Assembly (NCBI GenBank): GCA_028015205.1
Contig: CM051518.1
Coordinates: 34,500,001-34,564,000 of the forward strand
DNA length: 64,000 nucleotides
From: Mytilisepta virgata
Lineage: Eukaryota; Mollusca; Bivalvia; Mytilida; Mytilidae
Reading direction: 5' to 3'
This document shows positions 60,001 through 62,720 of this stretch, in pieces. Position 1 is the stretch's first letter. The number at the start of each line of letters is the position of its first letter. The translations under genes and the position numbers were made by a program. The notes under the pieces are model-generated. The model did not search any database. It was not told the DNA's origin and saw only the letters and a list, made by a program, of their open reading frames with translations.

Positions 60001-62720
60001 ATCATAATAAAATTACAATTTCTCATTCACAAATGATACATGTATGATCTTTATGACAAATTTTACTGCATTTTATTTTTTATGTCCTCTTCCTTTAGGA
60101 AGATTCCATGATTTGTTTTATAACATGTAAATGCTTTTTAAATAATTCTTTGTCATATTAAGGAATGTCCTACAAACCTTAAAATTAAATATCACCTCAA
60201 ACTTTAATTCCAGCAGACAAATACTATTTATTGCGGAAATATGTCAAAATTGTAAGTAAAAAAGAAAACAGTATTATTTATATTTTTTTGGATTGGTTAT
60301 ATTTTAAATTCATAAGGTGTTGGCCATATTTTTCAGGGAAATAGATTATACATATTTTTCCATAACCAGAAGAAATTATCTTTGAAGATAATATTCTTCA
60401 TTGAAATATAAAACCTAGTTTAACTGTAGATATAATAAAAATAATTTATTACATGTCTGTCAGTCTAAGAGAAAACAATTTTGACCCTGAAAATTTTAAT
60501 CGCCACCATATAAGATATATCAGAAGCTATATACCATGAGTCACATTAACACATGAATTACATGTTAGCCTGTCGTTTTTGTTGTTATATATTTTATAGT
60601 GATGTGATGTATATACATGCTTGTTGAGCACGCTTCTTAGATAAACATCTGAGCTAGACACATATATAGACATCACAGAATTTATTGCTTTAAAATCAGT
60701 AATTTCACGGATATTGATAAAAGAAATCATATGAAAATATAAAGAGTTACTTCTTTATATTATGTTTTACTCACTATGCTTTCAGTGTTTAACAGATTAT
60801 CTATGCTTTGATATGTATGTTGAAATACAAAGTACCTCTACTTTGTAAAGATTCCAACTTTTATATATATTCTAACCGTACAACTATACAAGTATTTTAT
60901 AGGTATTAAACTTAAAAAATTGTTGGTAGATATTTAATTTGTAGGAAAGAGCAGAAATATATTTATGTAAAGCAAGAAACAAAGAAAAAATAGTGTGTCC
61001 CTCATAAACTGGAAACTCTTTTATATCTAAAATAAACACTAGGAAGACAGTTGTTCAGAGAATAATTGTAAGGCCTTTCCATCTCATTCTATCAGTTTAC
61101 ATTTTTATCAGTGGATAAAGTACTGAATAAAACACATTTACATTTGTACATGCTGGATTTACTTTAAAAGTCAGAAACAACAAAAGCATTGAAATATCAA
61201 TAAATAATATTACCAAACCCTTTGTATCCTTAATTGAAATTAATTATCCCTTTTTTATATGCTTAGATGCCTTAAATATTTTCAGTAGAAATTTTTTTGT
61301 GTGAGTTTATGATTTTTTTGGTTAAAATTGACATCCTAATAAAGTACTGTGACATTGCTGGATATATTAGATTGTTTGAAATGTTCAGAATTTTAGTTGT
61401 CCTACAATCTTTTCATAAAGAGATCAGTCTCATGTGCTCACAGTATATACTTATTGACTGGGTATGAGGGGAATAGTAAGTTTATTGTCCTCGAGGTACC
61501 AACTATTGTCCCGAGGCGTAGCCGAGGGCAATATTTGGTATCTAGGGGATAATAGACTTACTATATCCCGAATACGAAGTCAGTAAGTGTTTTATTATAC
61601 CAAGATCACTTTACTGGTCAATAGTTTCCAGTACTATTGACCGGTCAATAGAAGCGTAAACTATTGACCGGTCAATAGGAATGGAAACTATTGACCGGTC
61701 AATAGTTTCAAGTTTAGTAACAAACTAGTAAAATTATTGTCTTATTTTTTATATAGAAAAAACATACTGAGGTATAATAATAATATGTGCTTTATTCAAA
61801 TTTGCTTAGTGAAAAAAGTCATTAGATGGAGTTGTTACTTATTGTTGTATAGAAGGTAAATTCTCAGATTGATGTTTGCAGAGAAACTCTTATAAAATAT
61901 ATTAGATTTATATGGACATAACAGTATCTGTATTGCCAGTCAGTATATATGTTTCCTTTTGATTTAATGCCAGGTTTGATGTTTGACAGTTTTCTGGTTT
62001 GTCTCTTCATTGTTATGAATGAAATTCTGACTCTCAAGACTTTATGTGCATTATAATAACTTGATTTTGTTTTTTCTGATTTGCATGAAAATTCATGCAG
62101 TTATATCTTTTGATTTTGAAGATTTTCAGAGATAACCATAACATAAATGGAAAGAGAGGAGTAAGCTTGTGTTTAATGTTAAAGACAAAATAGTTATAGA
62201 TTAATACATTATGTAATCCATATTGGACCAGATATCATCCCCAGGCTCCCATATTGGACTGAGGACTTGCCTGAGATCTGATATCAGTAGAGAGATGATT
62301 CCTTGTCCGACATGAATTAGGTCGTGTATTCATCTGTTTATCATATACTGCCTAAGTACTTATTCCGAACACACCCGGTCTGATATGGCCACTTCCGTTC
62401 GTTACACATATGCAAAAACCATCGTTTTATTTACCTGCTTACACATTTAATATGGTTGAGACTACACACTGGGATGTCTGTTAAAACAGAAATTAATTTT
62501 TTATCTGTTGATATACTTTTGTTTTTTTACAGCCAATTGGACTCGAAAGTATGATGGTGTAAACCTGCGTCCTAGAGCTGGATTAGTTTTCCTAGAACCA
62601 ACAATATATGATGAAGTGCTTAAAGAAGAAAAATTGATCCGTACTGGCCATACTAGAAACTCTAATAGAAATTTAACTTTAGACACTGACAGTAAAATGT
62701 TAGAAACAGTAGATTCATGA
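1..62720 (+). CDS. Ankyrin-repeat / Lys-Glu-rich / coiled-coil protein, multi-exon gene (5' truncated by window)
   Basis: Join of 1-7, 4164-4400, 7988-8062, 9605-9800, 10715-10848, 15986-16152, 33341-35486, 40067-40140, 40567-40698, 42783-43012, 43696-43835, 46695-46889, 51112-51168 and 62533-62720. Every junction has AG/GT borders and compatible phase, and the join is 3,978 nt with no internal stop, giving 1,325 residues. Order along the protein: ankyrin repeats (residues 1 to about 300), a Lys/Glu-rich low-complexity region with three internal repeats (about 407-533) and two RPASPD motifs (about 603 and 648), RS-rich tracts, a more complex conserved-looking stretch (about 909-987), then coiled coil and basic tail. 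No signal peptide or membrane segment is seen in the visible part, so an intracellular scaffold is the natural inference. Ankyrin repeats are protein-binding folds, and no catalytic domain is visible. The family is not recognised. The promoter and N-terminus lie outside the window. Confidence 0.85.
8..4163. other. Intron, no recognised repeat
   Basis: AT-rich sequence without a credible coding exon, tandem array or terminal-repeat element that I can support. A short G-rich run lies at 3866-3881. A T10 polypyrimidine tract at 4151-4160 leads to the acceptor CAG at 4161-4163. The short open frames here look like chance in AT-rich DNA. Confidence 0.55.
4164..4400 (+). CDS. Exon: ankyrin repeats 1-3 (partial)
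   Basis: Acceptor TTTTTCAG and donor GTAGTA, entering with 2 nt of a split codon and leaving with 1 nt. It encodes the second half of one ankyrin repeat (HLEILDVLIEHNAELSKCD), a full repeat starting NHNAYPMHYAAQ, and the start of a third (KDRRQPLLWAASAG). The second repeat carries an insertion of about ten residues (NGRDNGHSDPKIG) between its helices. The canonical positions are visible as AYPMHYAA and KKLLDSGIPCDVLD. Confidence 0.85.
4944..5443 (+). repeat. Hairpin-headed interspersed repeat with ~146-bp internal units
   Basis: Starts with a hairpin (arms CCCCA at 4944-4948 and TGGGG at 4963-4967), followed by CATATAG and TTGTCCGT..GTCTGTCCG. Three internal units follow, each beginning GTTAAGTTTTG (5011, 5158, 5303; periods 147 and 145 bp). 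It ends in GGCGGGGTATC, which resembles the tail of the repeat at 23886-24567. It belongs to the same architecture class as the other hairpin + GTCCGTC elements here. Confidence 0.6.
7267..7480 (+). repeat. Short hairpin-headed GTCTGTCTG repeat fragment
   Basis: CCCAT (7269-7273) can pair with ATGGG (7287-7291), followed by a GTCTGTCTGTTTGTCTGTG run. The body then lacks clear internal units. It is a weaker example of the hairpin-headed class. Confidence 0.4.
7988..8062 (+). CDS. Exon: ankyrin repeat 3/4
   Basis: Acceptor TTTTTTTCAG, donor GTATAA, phase 1 at both ends, 75 nt. It reads NSESCKLLVNAGSDVNSVD then KDGLT. The terminal helix and beta-turn of an ankyrin repeat are plain (CKLLVNAGSDVN). 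The split Gly codon joins exactly to the preceding AASAG. Confidence 0.87.
8255..9475 (+). repeat. Diverged repeat array, ~300-bp units
   Basis: Three to four diverged copies of a module run through the intron. Recurring blocks are TTGATTCTGATKGGTCAAAT, CAAACTTTATA, GAGACCYTNTACAAAG, and a TACATGGYGGCCACAGTGGC block seen at 8754 and 9065. The module content resembles the interior of the AGCTCACC elements, but the termini are missing. A SINE (8372-8695) interrupts the first unit. Confidence 0.6.
8361..8706 (-). mobile_element. tRNA-derived SINE on the minus strand, with 11-bp target-site duplication
   Basis: The body (8372-8695) is flanked by the identical direct repeat TTAAACTTATT at 8361-8371 and 8696-8706. 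Read on the minus strand, the head contains TAGTGGTTAGCACATTGG, a good RNA polymerase III A-box type sequence. A degenerate B-box candidate (GTTTTCGTATGG) follows, and the element ends in an A/T-rich TAAATAAATAA tail. Head, tail and duplication are those of a SINE moved by a LINE. The family was not identified. Confidence 0.75.
9605..9800 (+). CDS. Exon: ankyrin repeats 4-5
   Basis: Acceptor TATTTTCAG, donor GTGAGT. It reads ALHCAASRGHADCIDKLKKL then GADVNIAD, followed by a complete repeat INGCTALFYAITLGNKECTK and LLLKYGADPDHKD. Consensus ankyrin positions (TALH, GAD-N, LLL-GADP) are evident. It leaves with two bases of a Thr codon. Confidence 0.92.
9801..10714. other. Intron, 0.9 kb, nothing recognised
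   Basis: AT-rich, no repeat structure that I can support. The acceptor is TTCTAG at 10709-10714. An open frame around 10131-10448 has no protein-like composition and no splice support. Confidence 0.55.
10715..10848 (+). CDS. Exon: ankyrin repeats 6-7
   Basis: Phase 2 in, phase 1 out. It reads PTHCAAIKGCLDTVKMLDKS, KADLWFPS, then FRGDCPIHEAAQGGHC, with donor GTATGT. It starts exactly at the ankyrin TPxH turn. The DLWFPSFRGDCPIHEAA stretch differs from a generic repeat and could be a useful family signature. Confidence 0.9.
12675..14488 (+). mobile_element. Nested AGCTCACC element
   Basis: The 5' hairpin is at 12679-12709 with perfect inner arms TGGCCT/AGGCCA. The 3' end has AGGTGAGC at 14456-14463, hairpin GGCTCTTGAGAGCC and CTCTTG. 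It sits inside a module of the outer element. The uninterrupted module at about 14815-14830 shows the pre-insertion sequence TCCTCTTTCAGAAAT, so insertion was into a T run with no visible duplication. It contains a 325-bp tandem array. Confidence 0.8.
12766..13800 (+). repeat. 325-bp tandem repeat, three close copies plus a diverged fourth
   Basis: The block CCTCTGAAACTACTGAATGG recurs at 12771, 13096 and 13421 (exactly 325 bp apart), with a diverged copy at about 13747. The three units are nearly identical over their whole length (GTGTTCAGCATGATGAGAG, TTGACATTTTTGGCTTTTTT), so this is recent amplification inside one element. Confidence 0.9.
15149..15886 (+). mobile_element. 5'-truncated AGCTCACC element abutting the previous one
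   Basis: Begins inside a module (GGGTTATTGCCCCTGAATTG) and matches the second half of the complete element at 44997-46074. It includes three to four tandem units of about 120 bp (GGTCAAGGTCATTG..CCATAGCAAC..ATATATTTGGGTT). The 3' end is AGGTGAGTGATTTATGCTC, GGGAGCCTCTTG, then TTTT. The 15152-15340 block repeats 11886-12072 of the upstream element. Confidence 0.7.
15986..16152 (+). CDS. Exon: ankyrin repeats 7-8
   Basis: Acceptor TTTATAG, donor GTAAAT, phase 1 in and 0 out. It reads VVKYLLKWKNTPEAVNTSN, DAGRTCLHIAAIVNNLPLCK, LLLDNNADKNAVMKNK. Both ankyrin helices are clear (TCLHIAA, LCKLLLDNNAD). It joins in frame to DKSYTPYDAA of the next exon, 17 kb away. Confidence 0.92.
16892..18397 (+). 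mobile_element. AGCTCACC-family element, ~1.5 kb, CTAG end
   Basis: The 5' hairpin is at 16896-16926 (AGCTCGCCTGGCC with GGCCATGTGAGCT). The interior is about seven copies of a ~175-bp module (TCTTCTTGTCTGAAACCAC, CAATTGGAACAAAACT, GGCAGCAATGGTCCTTAG, CATCCAAGATGGCCGCCAGA, AACATAGGACCCTATGG). The 3' end is GGTGAGTGATACAGGCTCCT, then GGGAGACTCTAG and T. Confidence 0.8.
19036..19542 (+). mobile_element. Pogo/Tigger-like MITE, 507 bp, TA target duplication
   Basis: Starts CAGTGGAACC and ends GGTTCCACTG, with TA on both outer sides (19034-19035, 19543-19544). The interior holds repeated ACCGG motifs and no transposase frame. CAGTGGAACCTC-type termini with TA duplication are characteristic of pogo/Tigger members of the Tc1-mariner superfamily. 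A second copy in opposite orientation lies at 44044-44570. Confidence 0.85.
19640..20860 (+). repeat. Diverged repeat units interrupted by a SINE
   Basis: Four to five diverged units share GAAATGATATTTTATNWATGT, AACATCTTGGATA, AAGGTCNATACATAAA, AAGTTACCTTGACCT and TTATGCATGAATGAC. They occur near 19645, 20280, 20420, 20560 and 20700. The SINE at 19823-20185 is inserted into the first unit. The termini are not defined. Confidence 0.5.
19813..20195 (+). mobile_element. tRNA-derived SINE with 10-bp target-site duplication
   Basis: The body (19823-20185) is flanked by ATATTTTGTC at 19813-19822 and 20186-20195. The head is tRNA-like: A box TGGTCTCGTGGTAGGGTG, perfect B box GGGTTCGATCCC within GGGTTCGATCCCCGGCCGGG. 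A ~270-bp body follows and it ends GACGTTAAACAATAATTCAT and (CATC)n. A diverged second copy is at 40927-41298. The relative CpG content and intact B box suggest this is the younger copy. Confidence 0.88.
20882..21862 (+). repeat. 39-bp minisatellite, ~25 units, with higher-order 312-bp repeat
   Basis: The unit is close to GTGTTGTGTATTATAAG + TTTGAAGGGTGTATCAAGTGA, 39 bp. Because 39 is divisible by three it keeps a 312-codon frame open (20924-21862) reading EVLCIISLKGVSS repeatedly. The frame has no splice or start support and is an artefact of the array. The variant unit TTTTGTATTATAAGTTTGAT recurs at 21161 and 21473, 312 bp (8 units) apart. Confidence 0.95.
22477..23036 (+). repeat. Hairpin-headed repeat with ~180-bp internal units
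   Basis: The head has CTGTTGC and GCGACAG arms (about 22477-22500) followed by GGTCTCCGTCCATC. Three units follow of GGACGCAACTCCTCTGNGAC, TTTTGTATGATTGTTAGTCA and AGTTATGGGACTTTAAT. The end is CAGCGGGAGACATATGGCTA, CGTGTAGCAATCTTG, TTTTT. The plan is the same as in the other hairpin + GTCCGTC families. Confidence 0.55.
23038..23613 (+). mobile_element. AGCTCACC-family element, variant 3' end
   Basis: 5' TTTTTTAGCTCACCTGGCC, with a weak hairpin. The interior has three ~165-bp modules (ATGGCCGCCATGATGAATTC, TTCTGATTGG, CTTCTCCTCTGAAACC). The 3' end is AGGTGAGACATGTAGTGTG, then TCCACTCTTG and TTTA. The last ~80 bases occur in inverted orientation at 27935-28013. Confidence 0.75.
23886..24567 (+). 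mobile_element. Hairpin-headed element with inverted ends and CTAG terminus
   Basis: The 5' hairpin has arms TACCC/GGGTA and GCTTTT/AAAAGC (23886-23913), followed by TATAG and GTCCGTCTGTCG..GTCTGTCCGTCCG. Three ~170-bp units contain CGCAACTCCTCCTAAATCAC, TGGAATTTGATGAAACTTTC. The 3' part GGCGGGGGTAT is inverted to the start, followed by hairpin GTGAGCTTTGCTCAT and TTCTAG then T. A hairpin a few bases before CTAG|T is the classic Helitron 3' signature. Confidence 0.7.
24832..25965 (+). repeat. Hairpin-headed repeat with seven ~120-145-bp units, 3' truncated
   Basis: The hairpin has CCTCC/GGAGG and CAA/TTG arms (24832-24851), then GGCGTCCATGTCCGTGTCC. The units share CTTAGGTTAAGTTTTA, GATACCAAGGGACCTACAAT, CTTGGTGTGAGG, GGGAGTAACACAG and GGTCACTCTGACCTACTTAT. 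The array breaks off where the next element begins. GTTAAGTTTTATGT resembles the unit of the repeat at 4944-5443. Confidence 0.6.
25966..26501 (+). mobile_element. AGCTCACC-family element, 5' hairpin partly lost
   Basis: Starts GGTGAGCTTTTGTTATCAC, TTGGCATCCGTCGTC, without the left hairpin arm. It has three modules with AACAAAATGGCC blocks. The 3' end has AGGTGAGCGATACTGGCTCA, GCCCACTGAGCCTCTTG, TTT. Confidence 0.65.
26766..27646 (+). mobile_element. AGCTCACC-family element, CTAG end
   Basis: The 5' hairpin is 26771-26807 with a longer loop. The interior has diverged modules (TGGTACC, GGCTGCCAG, TTTTCTGATTGGTTAAATTT). The 3' end is AGGTGGGCCATACAGGCTCC, TGGGAGCCTCTAG, TTG. Confidence 0.7.
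27935..28400 (-). repeat. Inverted fragment of an AGCTCACC-family element
   Basis: CAAGAGTGGACACACTACAT at 27932-27951, and on to TGATACCCGACATTGCAAG near 28013, is the reverse complement of the last ~80 bases of the element at 23038-23613. Beyond it, module-like blocks (CTCCTCTGAAAG, AACATGGCTTCCAGAGATCA) are visible but degenerate, and some read in the + orientation, so this is a rearranged remnant. Confidence 0.5.
28629..29585 (+). mobile_element. AGCTCACC-family element, 3' end missing
   Basis: A perfect 5' hairpin lies at 28633-28663, inner arms TGACCC/GGGTCA. Four ~135-bp units contain TTCAGCATGTCAAGATCTAC, CATCTTGGAGTTATTGCCC and CTTATATTTCAAAAAGTAT. No AGGTGAGC end precedes the next element at 29592. 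Confidence 0.7.
29592..30606 (+). mobile_element. AGCTCACC-family element, CTAG end
   Basis: The hairpin is at 29596-29624. Then GTCCGTCCGATGTCCGTCGT and five ~160-bp modules (CAAATTTAACCAAACTTTAC, AGGAATGATGTATGGAAGGT, GGACCCTATGGGAAAACATG) that are close to one another. The terminal CACTGAGCCTCTAG is followed by TTT, and the AGGTGAGC motif appears lost. Confidence 0.72.
32440..33040 (+). repeat. Degenerate ~32-bp tandem array
   Basis: About 18 imperfect copies of TATGAAGTGGTATTGTCTGA + GTTTAGTATAGA. Unit length varies and substitutions are many, so this is an old minisatellite. It ends about 300 bp before the giant exon. Confidence 0.85.
33341..35486 (+). CDS. Giant exon: last ankyrin repeat, Lys/Glu-rich repeats, RS/SP tracts, conserved block
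   Basis: Acceptor TATTTTATAG, donor GTAAGT, 2,146 nt. It opens with the end of the ankyrin domain (SYTPYDAAIIKGNSEIADYI). About 1 kb of Lys/Glu/Asp-rich sequence follows, with three copies of a 27-residue unit (KKDLTDEKLKELQEKIKAG at 33742, a diverged copy at 33921, KKDLTDEQLKVLQGKIKAG at 34042) and two EIRPASPD motifs (34331, 34468). RS-rich tracts (RPRSRSKSSD, RERSRSRSTDRE) come next. Last is a complex stretch with QTERTFVRQLHQLKRAQ, YTGPMHDIVLFSKMMDAY and LEDWDGYLQ. The charged part is probably extended helix or disordered; SP and RS sites suggest phosphorylation. Function is unknown. Confidence 0.93.
35505..35930 (+). repeat. Old AGCTCACC-family remnant
   Basis: TCACCTGGCCATGAGGGCCATGCAGG and CATCATTTGGCATCT, beginning 19 bp after the donor, are a decayed head. 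Module traces (TGAACTGAAACTTGGTGTGA, CTCTGAAAC) follow. No 3' end is seen. Confidence 0.5.
36481..36795 (+). repeat. 45-bp tandem array, 7 copies
   Basis: ATTTAGATGAAGTCAGAGGG starts at 36481, 36526, 36571, 36616, 36661, 36706 and 36751. The units are nearly identical, with the last missing one base, so the array is recent. Confidence 0.95.
36800..38160. other. Intron segment, nothing recognised
   Basis: AT-rich, no tandem array, terminal repeat or coding exon that I can support. Confidence 0.5.
38162..39470 (+). mobile_element. AGCTCACC-family element, 1.3 kb, well preserved ends
   Basis: A perfect 5' hairpin lies at 38166-38196 with inner arms TGGACC/GGTCCA, followed by a (CGT)n run GTCCGTCGTCGTCGTCGTC. 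Two long ~600-bp modules contain CATGGCCGCCATGGCTAAAA and GTAGGAGTTATTGCCCTTTT. The 3' end is AGGTGAGCGATTCAGGCTCC, TGGGAGCCTCTTG, TTT. Module-like sequence (TCTGATTGGTCCAACAT) follows at 39473-39700, so it probably sits in an older copy. Confidence 0.8.
40067..40140 (+). CDS. Exon: C-terminal region, part 2
   Basis: Acceptor TTTTTTCAG, donor GTATGA, 74 nt, phase 1 in and 0 out. It reads DQLRFVSHYYEDDRTGLRD and LKSDAK, continuing DGYLQ from the giant exon. Confidence 0.82.
40567..40698 (+). CDS. Exon: coiled-coil segment, with two possible donors
   Basis: Acceptor CTTGCAG, phase 0. It reads EYHHQLEKSATDAKKTVDN, RIDQIIKQNEKQE, then VVHIELLLKKIE. The preferred donor is GTATGT at 40699. A second donor, GTAGTT at 40663, would drop 12 residues and keep frame. 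The heptad-like spacing of Ile/Leu supports the longer form. Confidence 0.75.
40915..41310 (+). mobile_element. tRNA-derived SINE, second copy, 12-bp target duplication (one mismatch)
   Basis: The body (40927-41298) is the same family as 19823-20185. It is flanked by CTGAAGACCACA (40915-40926) and CTGAAGACAACA (41299-41310). The B box is decayed to GGGTTTGATCCC. A ~34-bp internal duplication repeats CATTTAAAATTGGTATTTGC at about 41009 and 41043. The head CpGs have become TpG/CpA, so this copy is older. Confidence 0.85.
41311..42425 (+). repeat. 65-bp satellite array, ~17 copies, HindIII site per unit
   Basis: The unit contains ATCATCAAATATCAAGTTGT, GTAAAAAGCTTACCTTATAC and AAAACATAAGAATACACACTC. 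ATCATCAAAT starts at 41331 and 41396, giving 65 bp. AAGCTT is kept in practically every unit. The array begins directly at the target duplication of the SINE. Confidence 0.95.
42783..43012 (+). CDS. Exon: coiled-coil segment 2
   Basis: Acceptor ATATATCAG, donor GTAAGT, 230 nt, phase 0 in and 2 out. It reads EAERDEREKLDKKISTVAEK, TGSILDSVRQQANETVAGAR, then NLNSSLEEDIRRERQERLKS and SSKKEKSWLLEQEA. It is strongly charged and alpha-helical; the spacing of Ile, Val and Leu suggests a coiled coil. Confidence 0.87.
43473..43615 (+). repeat. Truncated AGCTCACC-family element close to an exon
   Basis: TTTTTAGCTCACCTTGCC at 43473, then a decayed hairpin arm, CATCATCATCATC and one module (CCCTCTGAAACAATTGGACC, AGTTGGGACAAAACTTTGG). 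It ends about 80 bp before the acceptor of the next exon. Confidence 0.65.
43696..43835 (+). CDS. Exon: basic helical segment
   Basis: Acceptor TTTTTTCAG, donor GTAATT, phase 2 in and 1 out. It reads MDNRQSKMDEYERERKEKHK, EWMRKKDEEMRRKLMRVYGP, TPVFDP. A single amphipathic charged helix ends in a Pro-rich turn. Confidence 0.87.
44044..44570 (-). mobile_element. Pogo/Tigger-like MITE, second copy, inverted
   Basis: CAGTGGAACC at 44044 and GGTTCCACTG ending 44570, with TA duplications at 44042-44043 and 44571-44572. The interior is the reverse complement of 19036-19542 (for example CCGAACAGCTGTGGGACCGG). It has no transposase. Confidence 0.85.
44576..44701. repeat. 126-bp fold-back element
   Basis: The outer arms of 22 bp (CTAATCTTGAAATGCGAATACC and the right arm starting GGTATTCGAATT) pair with two mismatches. 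A second inner pair (TAATTCAC and GTGAATTA) makes a nested hairpin. It lies five bases from the end of the MITE. Confidence 0.75.
44993..46074 (+). mobile_element. AGCTCACC-family element, complete, ~1.08 kb
   Basis: 5' AGCTCTCCTGTCCTTGACGT, GAGCTTTTGCTATCACTTGG. The interior has the GGGTTATTGCCCCTGAATTG module and three to four ~120-bp units with GGTCAAGAGTCAAGGTCATT, CATAGCAACTGATGAAAAAG. The 3' end is AGGTGAGAGATTTAGGCTCT, TGGGAGCCTCTTG. It serves as the reference for the two partial copies in 11534-15886. Confidence 0.75.
46176..46532 (+). mobile_element. AGCTCACC-family element, short deletion form, CTAG end
   Basis: Perfect 5' hairpin at 46180-46210, inner arms TGACCC/GGGTCA. Only about 290 bp of interior remain. 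The 3' end is AGGTGAGCGATACAGGCTCT, TGAGAGCCTCTAG, TTT. At about 355 bp this is the most compact copy with both ends. Confidence 0.85.
46695..46889 (+). CDS. Exon: Ser/Pro/Lys-rich basic segment
   Basis: Acceptor CATTTTTTAG, donor GTATGC, phase 1 in and out. It reads APYKKGFPMKSSTPKPMLGS, AKGTPRPKSMASTISATRSR, then PSDQELEVHMTEFGMRRVKA, DDYSFG. Low complexity and basic with several TP/SP sites; probably unstructured. Confidence 0.83.
47443..47830 (+). repeat. Hairpin-headed repeat
   Basis: The head 47443-47473 folds with arms TACT/AGTA, CCC/GGG and CAAAC/GTTTG, then TATAGGAATCACCTTG and GTCCATTCATCTGTC..CATCCGTCC. Two ~180-bp modules follow (AGCGCAATTCCTCCTAAACC, GATGAAACTTTATATGAAGG; then AAGTGCAACTCCTAAACGGC). 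The 3' end is unclear. Confidence 0.6.
48005..48037 (+). repeat. Poly-G run
   Basis: More than 20 consecutive G followed by TGGGGGGGTGGGT. It could form a G-quadruplex, but the exact length may be a sequencing artefact. Confidence 0.8.
48552..48788 (+). mobile_element. Short tRNA-derived SINE with 10-bp target duplication
   Basis: The body (48562-48778, 217 bp) is flanked by ATTTATTTAA at 48552-48561 and 48779-48788. The head contains TAGTGGTAATTAGTTTG (A-box region) and AGTTCATACCC (B-box-like). The end is GTCGCATAAAACCCCAATAA, AACAATATAA. It is a different family from the other SINEs here. Confidence 0.72.
48789..51111. other. Intron segment, nothing recognised
   Basis: AT-rich sequence. 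No tandem array, terminal repeat or exon with splice support was found up to the acceptor TTTTACAG at 51104-51111. Confidence 0.5.
51112..51168 (+). CDS. Microexon (57 nt) in the C-terminal basic region
   Basis: Acceptor TTTTACAG, donor GTACAT, phase 1 in and out, so it can be skipped without breaking frame. It reads AKLSTPRSRSNIRPAGVFPG. An internal donor (GCAG|GTGTAT) is a weaker alternative. It was found because frame and phase fit between the flanking exons. Confidence 0.75.
51586..52856 (+). mobile_element. AGCTCACC-family element, long type
   Basis: 5' TTTTTTAGCTCACCTTATGCC; the right hairpin arm is deleted. The interior is the same type as 11534-15148 without the nested copy (GGGTTATTGCCCCTGAATTG, then GGCATCCCCGACTTCCAACC, CCAAGATGGCCACCACAG modules). 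The 3' end is AGGTAAGCGATACAGACCC, ACTTG. Confidence 0.72.
53511..54813 (+). mobile_element. AGCTCACC-family element with GATTGGCTGA modules
   Basis: Short hairpin 53515-53536 (AGCTCACCTGGCCATGTGAGCT, a single palindrome-like stem). About six ~165-bp modules: TTCTTGTTTCTGATTGGCTG, CTTGGCCAAATGGAACAAAA, TTGACAGGAAGCATATATGG, AAGGTCCTTTATAAAGTTTC. The 3' part is CCAGGTGAGCAATACAG, with the terminal hairpin lost. Confidence 0.72.
54848..55431. mobile_element. TIR element / MITE, ~580 bp
   Basis: The left end TTAATTAGTTGGTTTACGGA and the right end, which reads TTAATTGGTTTACAGAT in reverse complement, form an imperfect terminal inverted repeat. The interior has CCGCCGACCC and CCGACCGACCGACC blocks and no transposase frame. 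TTAA at both ends could be a target duplication of a piggyBac-like element, but that is tentative. Confidence 0.6.
56084..58588 (+). repeat. Segmental tandem duplication, copy 1 (filled site)
   Basis: About 1.1 kb of unique-looking sequence matching 58934-60092, split by the AGCTCACC element 56577-57960. Landmarks: GAGTAGTGCGAGAGCCTATG at 56084, CTTATCACTGGTATACAATT, and after the element AACCAGTTTGAATGAAATTT. Confidence 0.88.
56577..57960 (+). mobile_element. AGCTCACC-family element, CTAG end, with known empty site
   Basis: The 5' hairpin begins at 56581. It has about eight modules (TGATTGGCTGAAATTTCAAA, CCAAGATGGCCACCACA, AACATAGGACCCTATGGG). The 3' end is AGGTGAGCAATACAAGCTCT, TGAGAGGCTCTAG, TTA. 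The duplicated flank at about 59440 lacks it and shows a T run followed by AAACCAG at the site. Confidence 0.85.
58589..58933 (+). repeat. Hairpin-headed repeat between the duplication copies
   Basis: The head 58589-58616 folds (TGCC/GGCA and CCTGT/ACAGG), then CATATAGTTCTTCG and GTGCGTTCGTCCGTCC. Two units 180 bp apart contain AAGGTTCAGGTT, TATCATCATGAAA and GATATGAACAGCAGCATTTT. A decayed head (CTTCCT/AGGAAG at about 60090) seems to follow copy 2 as well. Confidence 0.65.
58934..60092 (+). repeat. Segmental tandem duplication, copy 2 (empty site)
   Basis: Matches copy 1 across its length with scattered substitutions and small indels, starting GAGTAGTGCAGTAGCCTATG. It contains no AGCTCACC element. 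An extra ~20 bp before the T run at about 59430 differs from copy 1. Confidence 0.88.
60100..61440. other. Intron segment, nothing recognised
   Basis: AT-rich, without supportable repeats or exons. Confidence 0.5.
61449..61589. repeat. Large imperfect fold-back (~141 bp)
   Basis: The left arm ACTTATTGACTGGGTATGAG..TAGTAAGTTTATTGTCC pairs with the right arm GGATAATAGACTTACTATATC..GAAGTCAGTAAGT. The centre is near CGAGGCGTAGCCGAGG at 61512. No flanking duplication was established. Confidence 0.75.
61607..61705. repeat. 27-bp tandem repeat of an 18-bp perfect palindrome
   Basis: CTATTGACCGGTCAATAG occurs at 61634-61651, 61661-61678 and 61688-61705, exactly 27 bp apart, with a decayed unit at 61607-61624. 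Each copy is its own reverse complement. Confidence 0.95.
62533..62720 (+). CDS. Terminal coding exon with stop codon
   Basis: Acceptor TTTTTTTACAG, phase 1 in. It reads ANWTRKYDGVNLRP, RAGLVFLEPTIYDEVLKEEK, then LIRTGHTRNSNRNLTLDTDS, KMLETVDS and TGA at 62718. The first 35 residues have a non-repetitive, conserved-looking composition and may be a docking motif. The last 20 are likely flexible. Confidence 0.87.
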
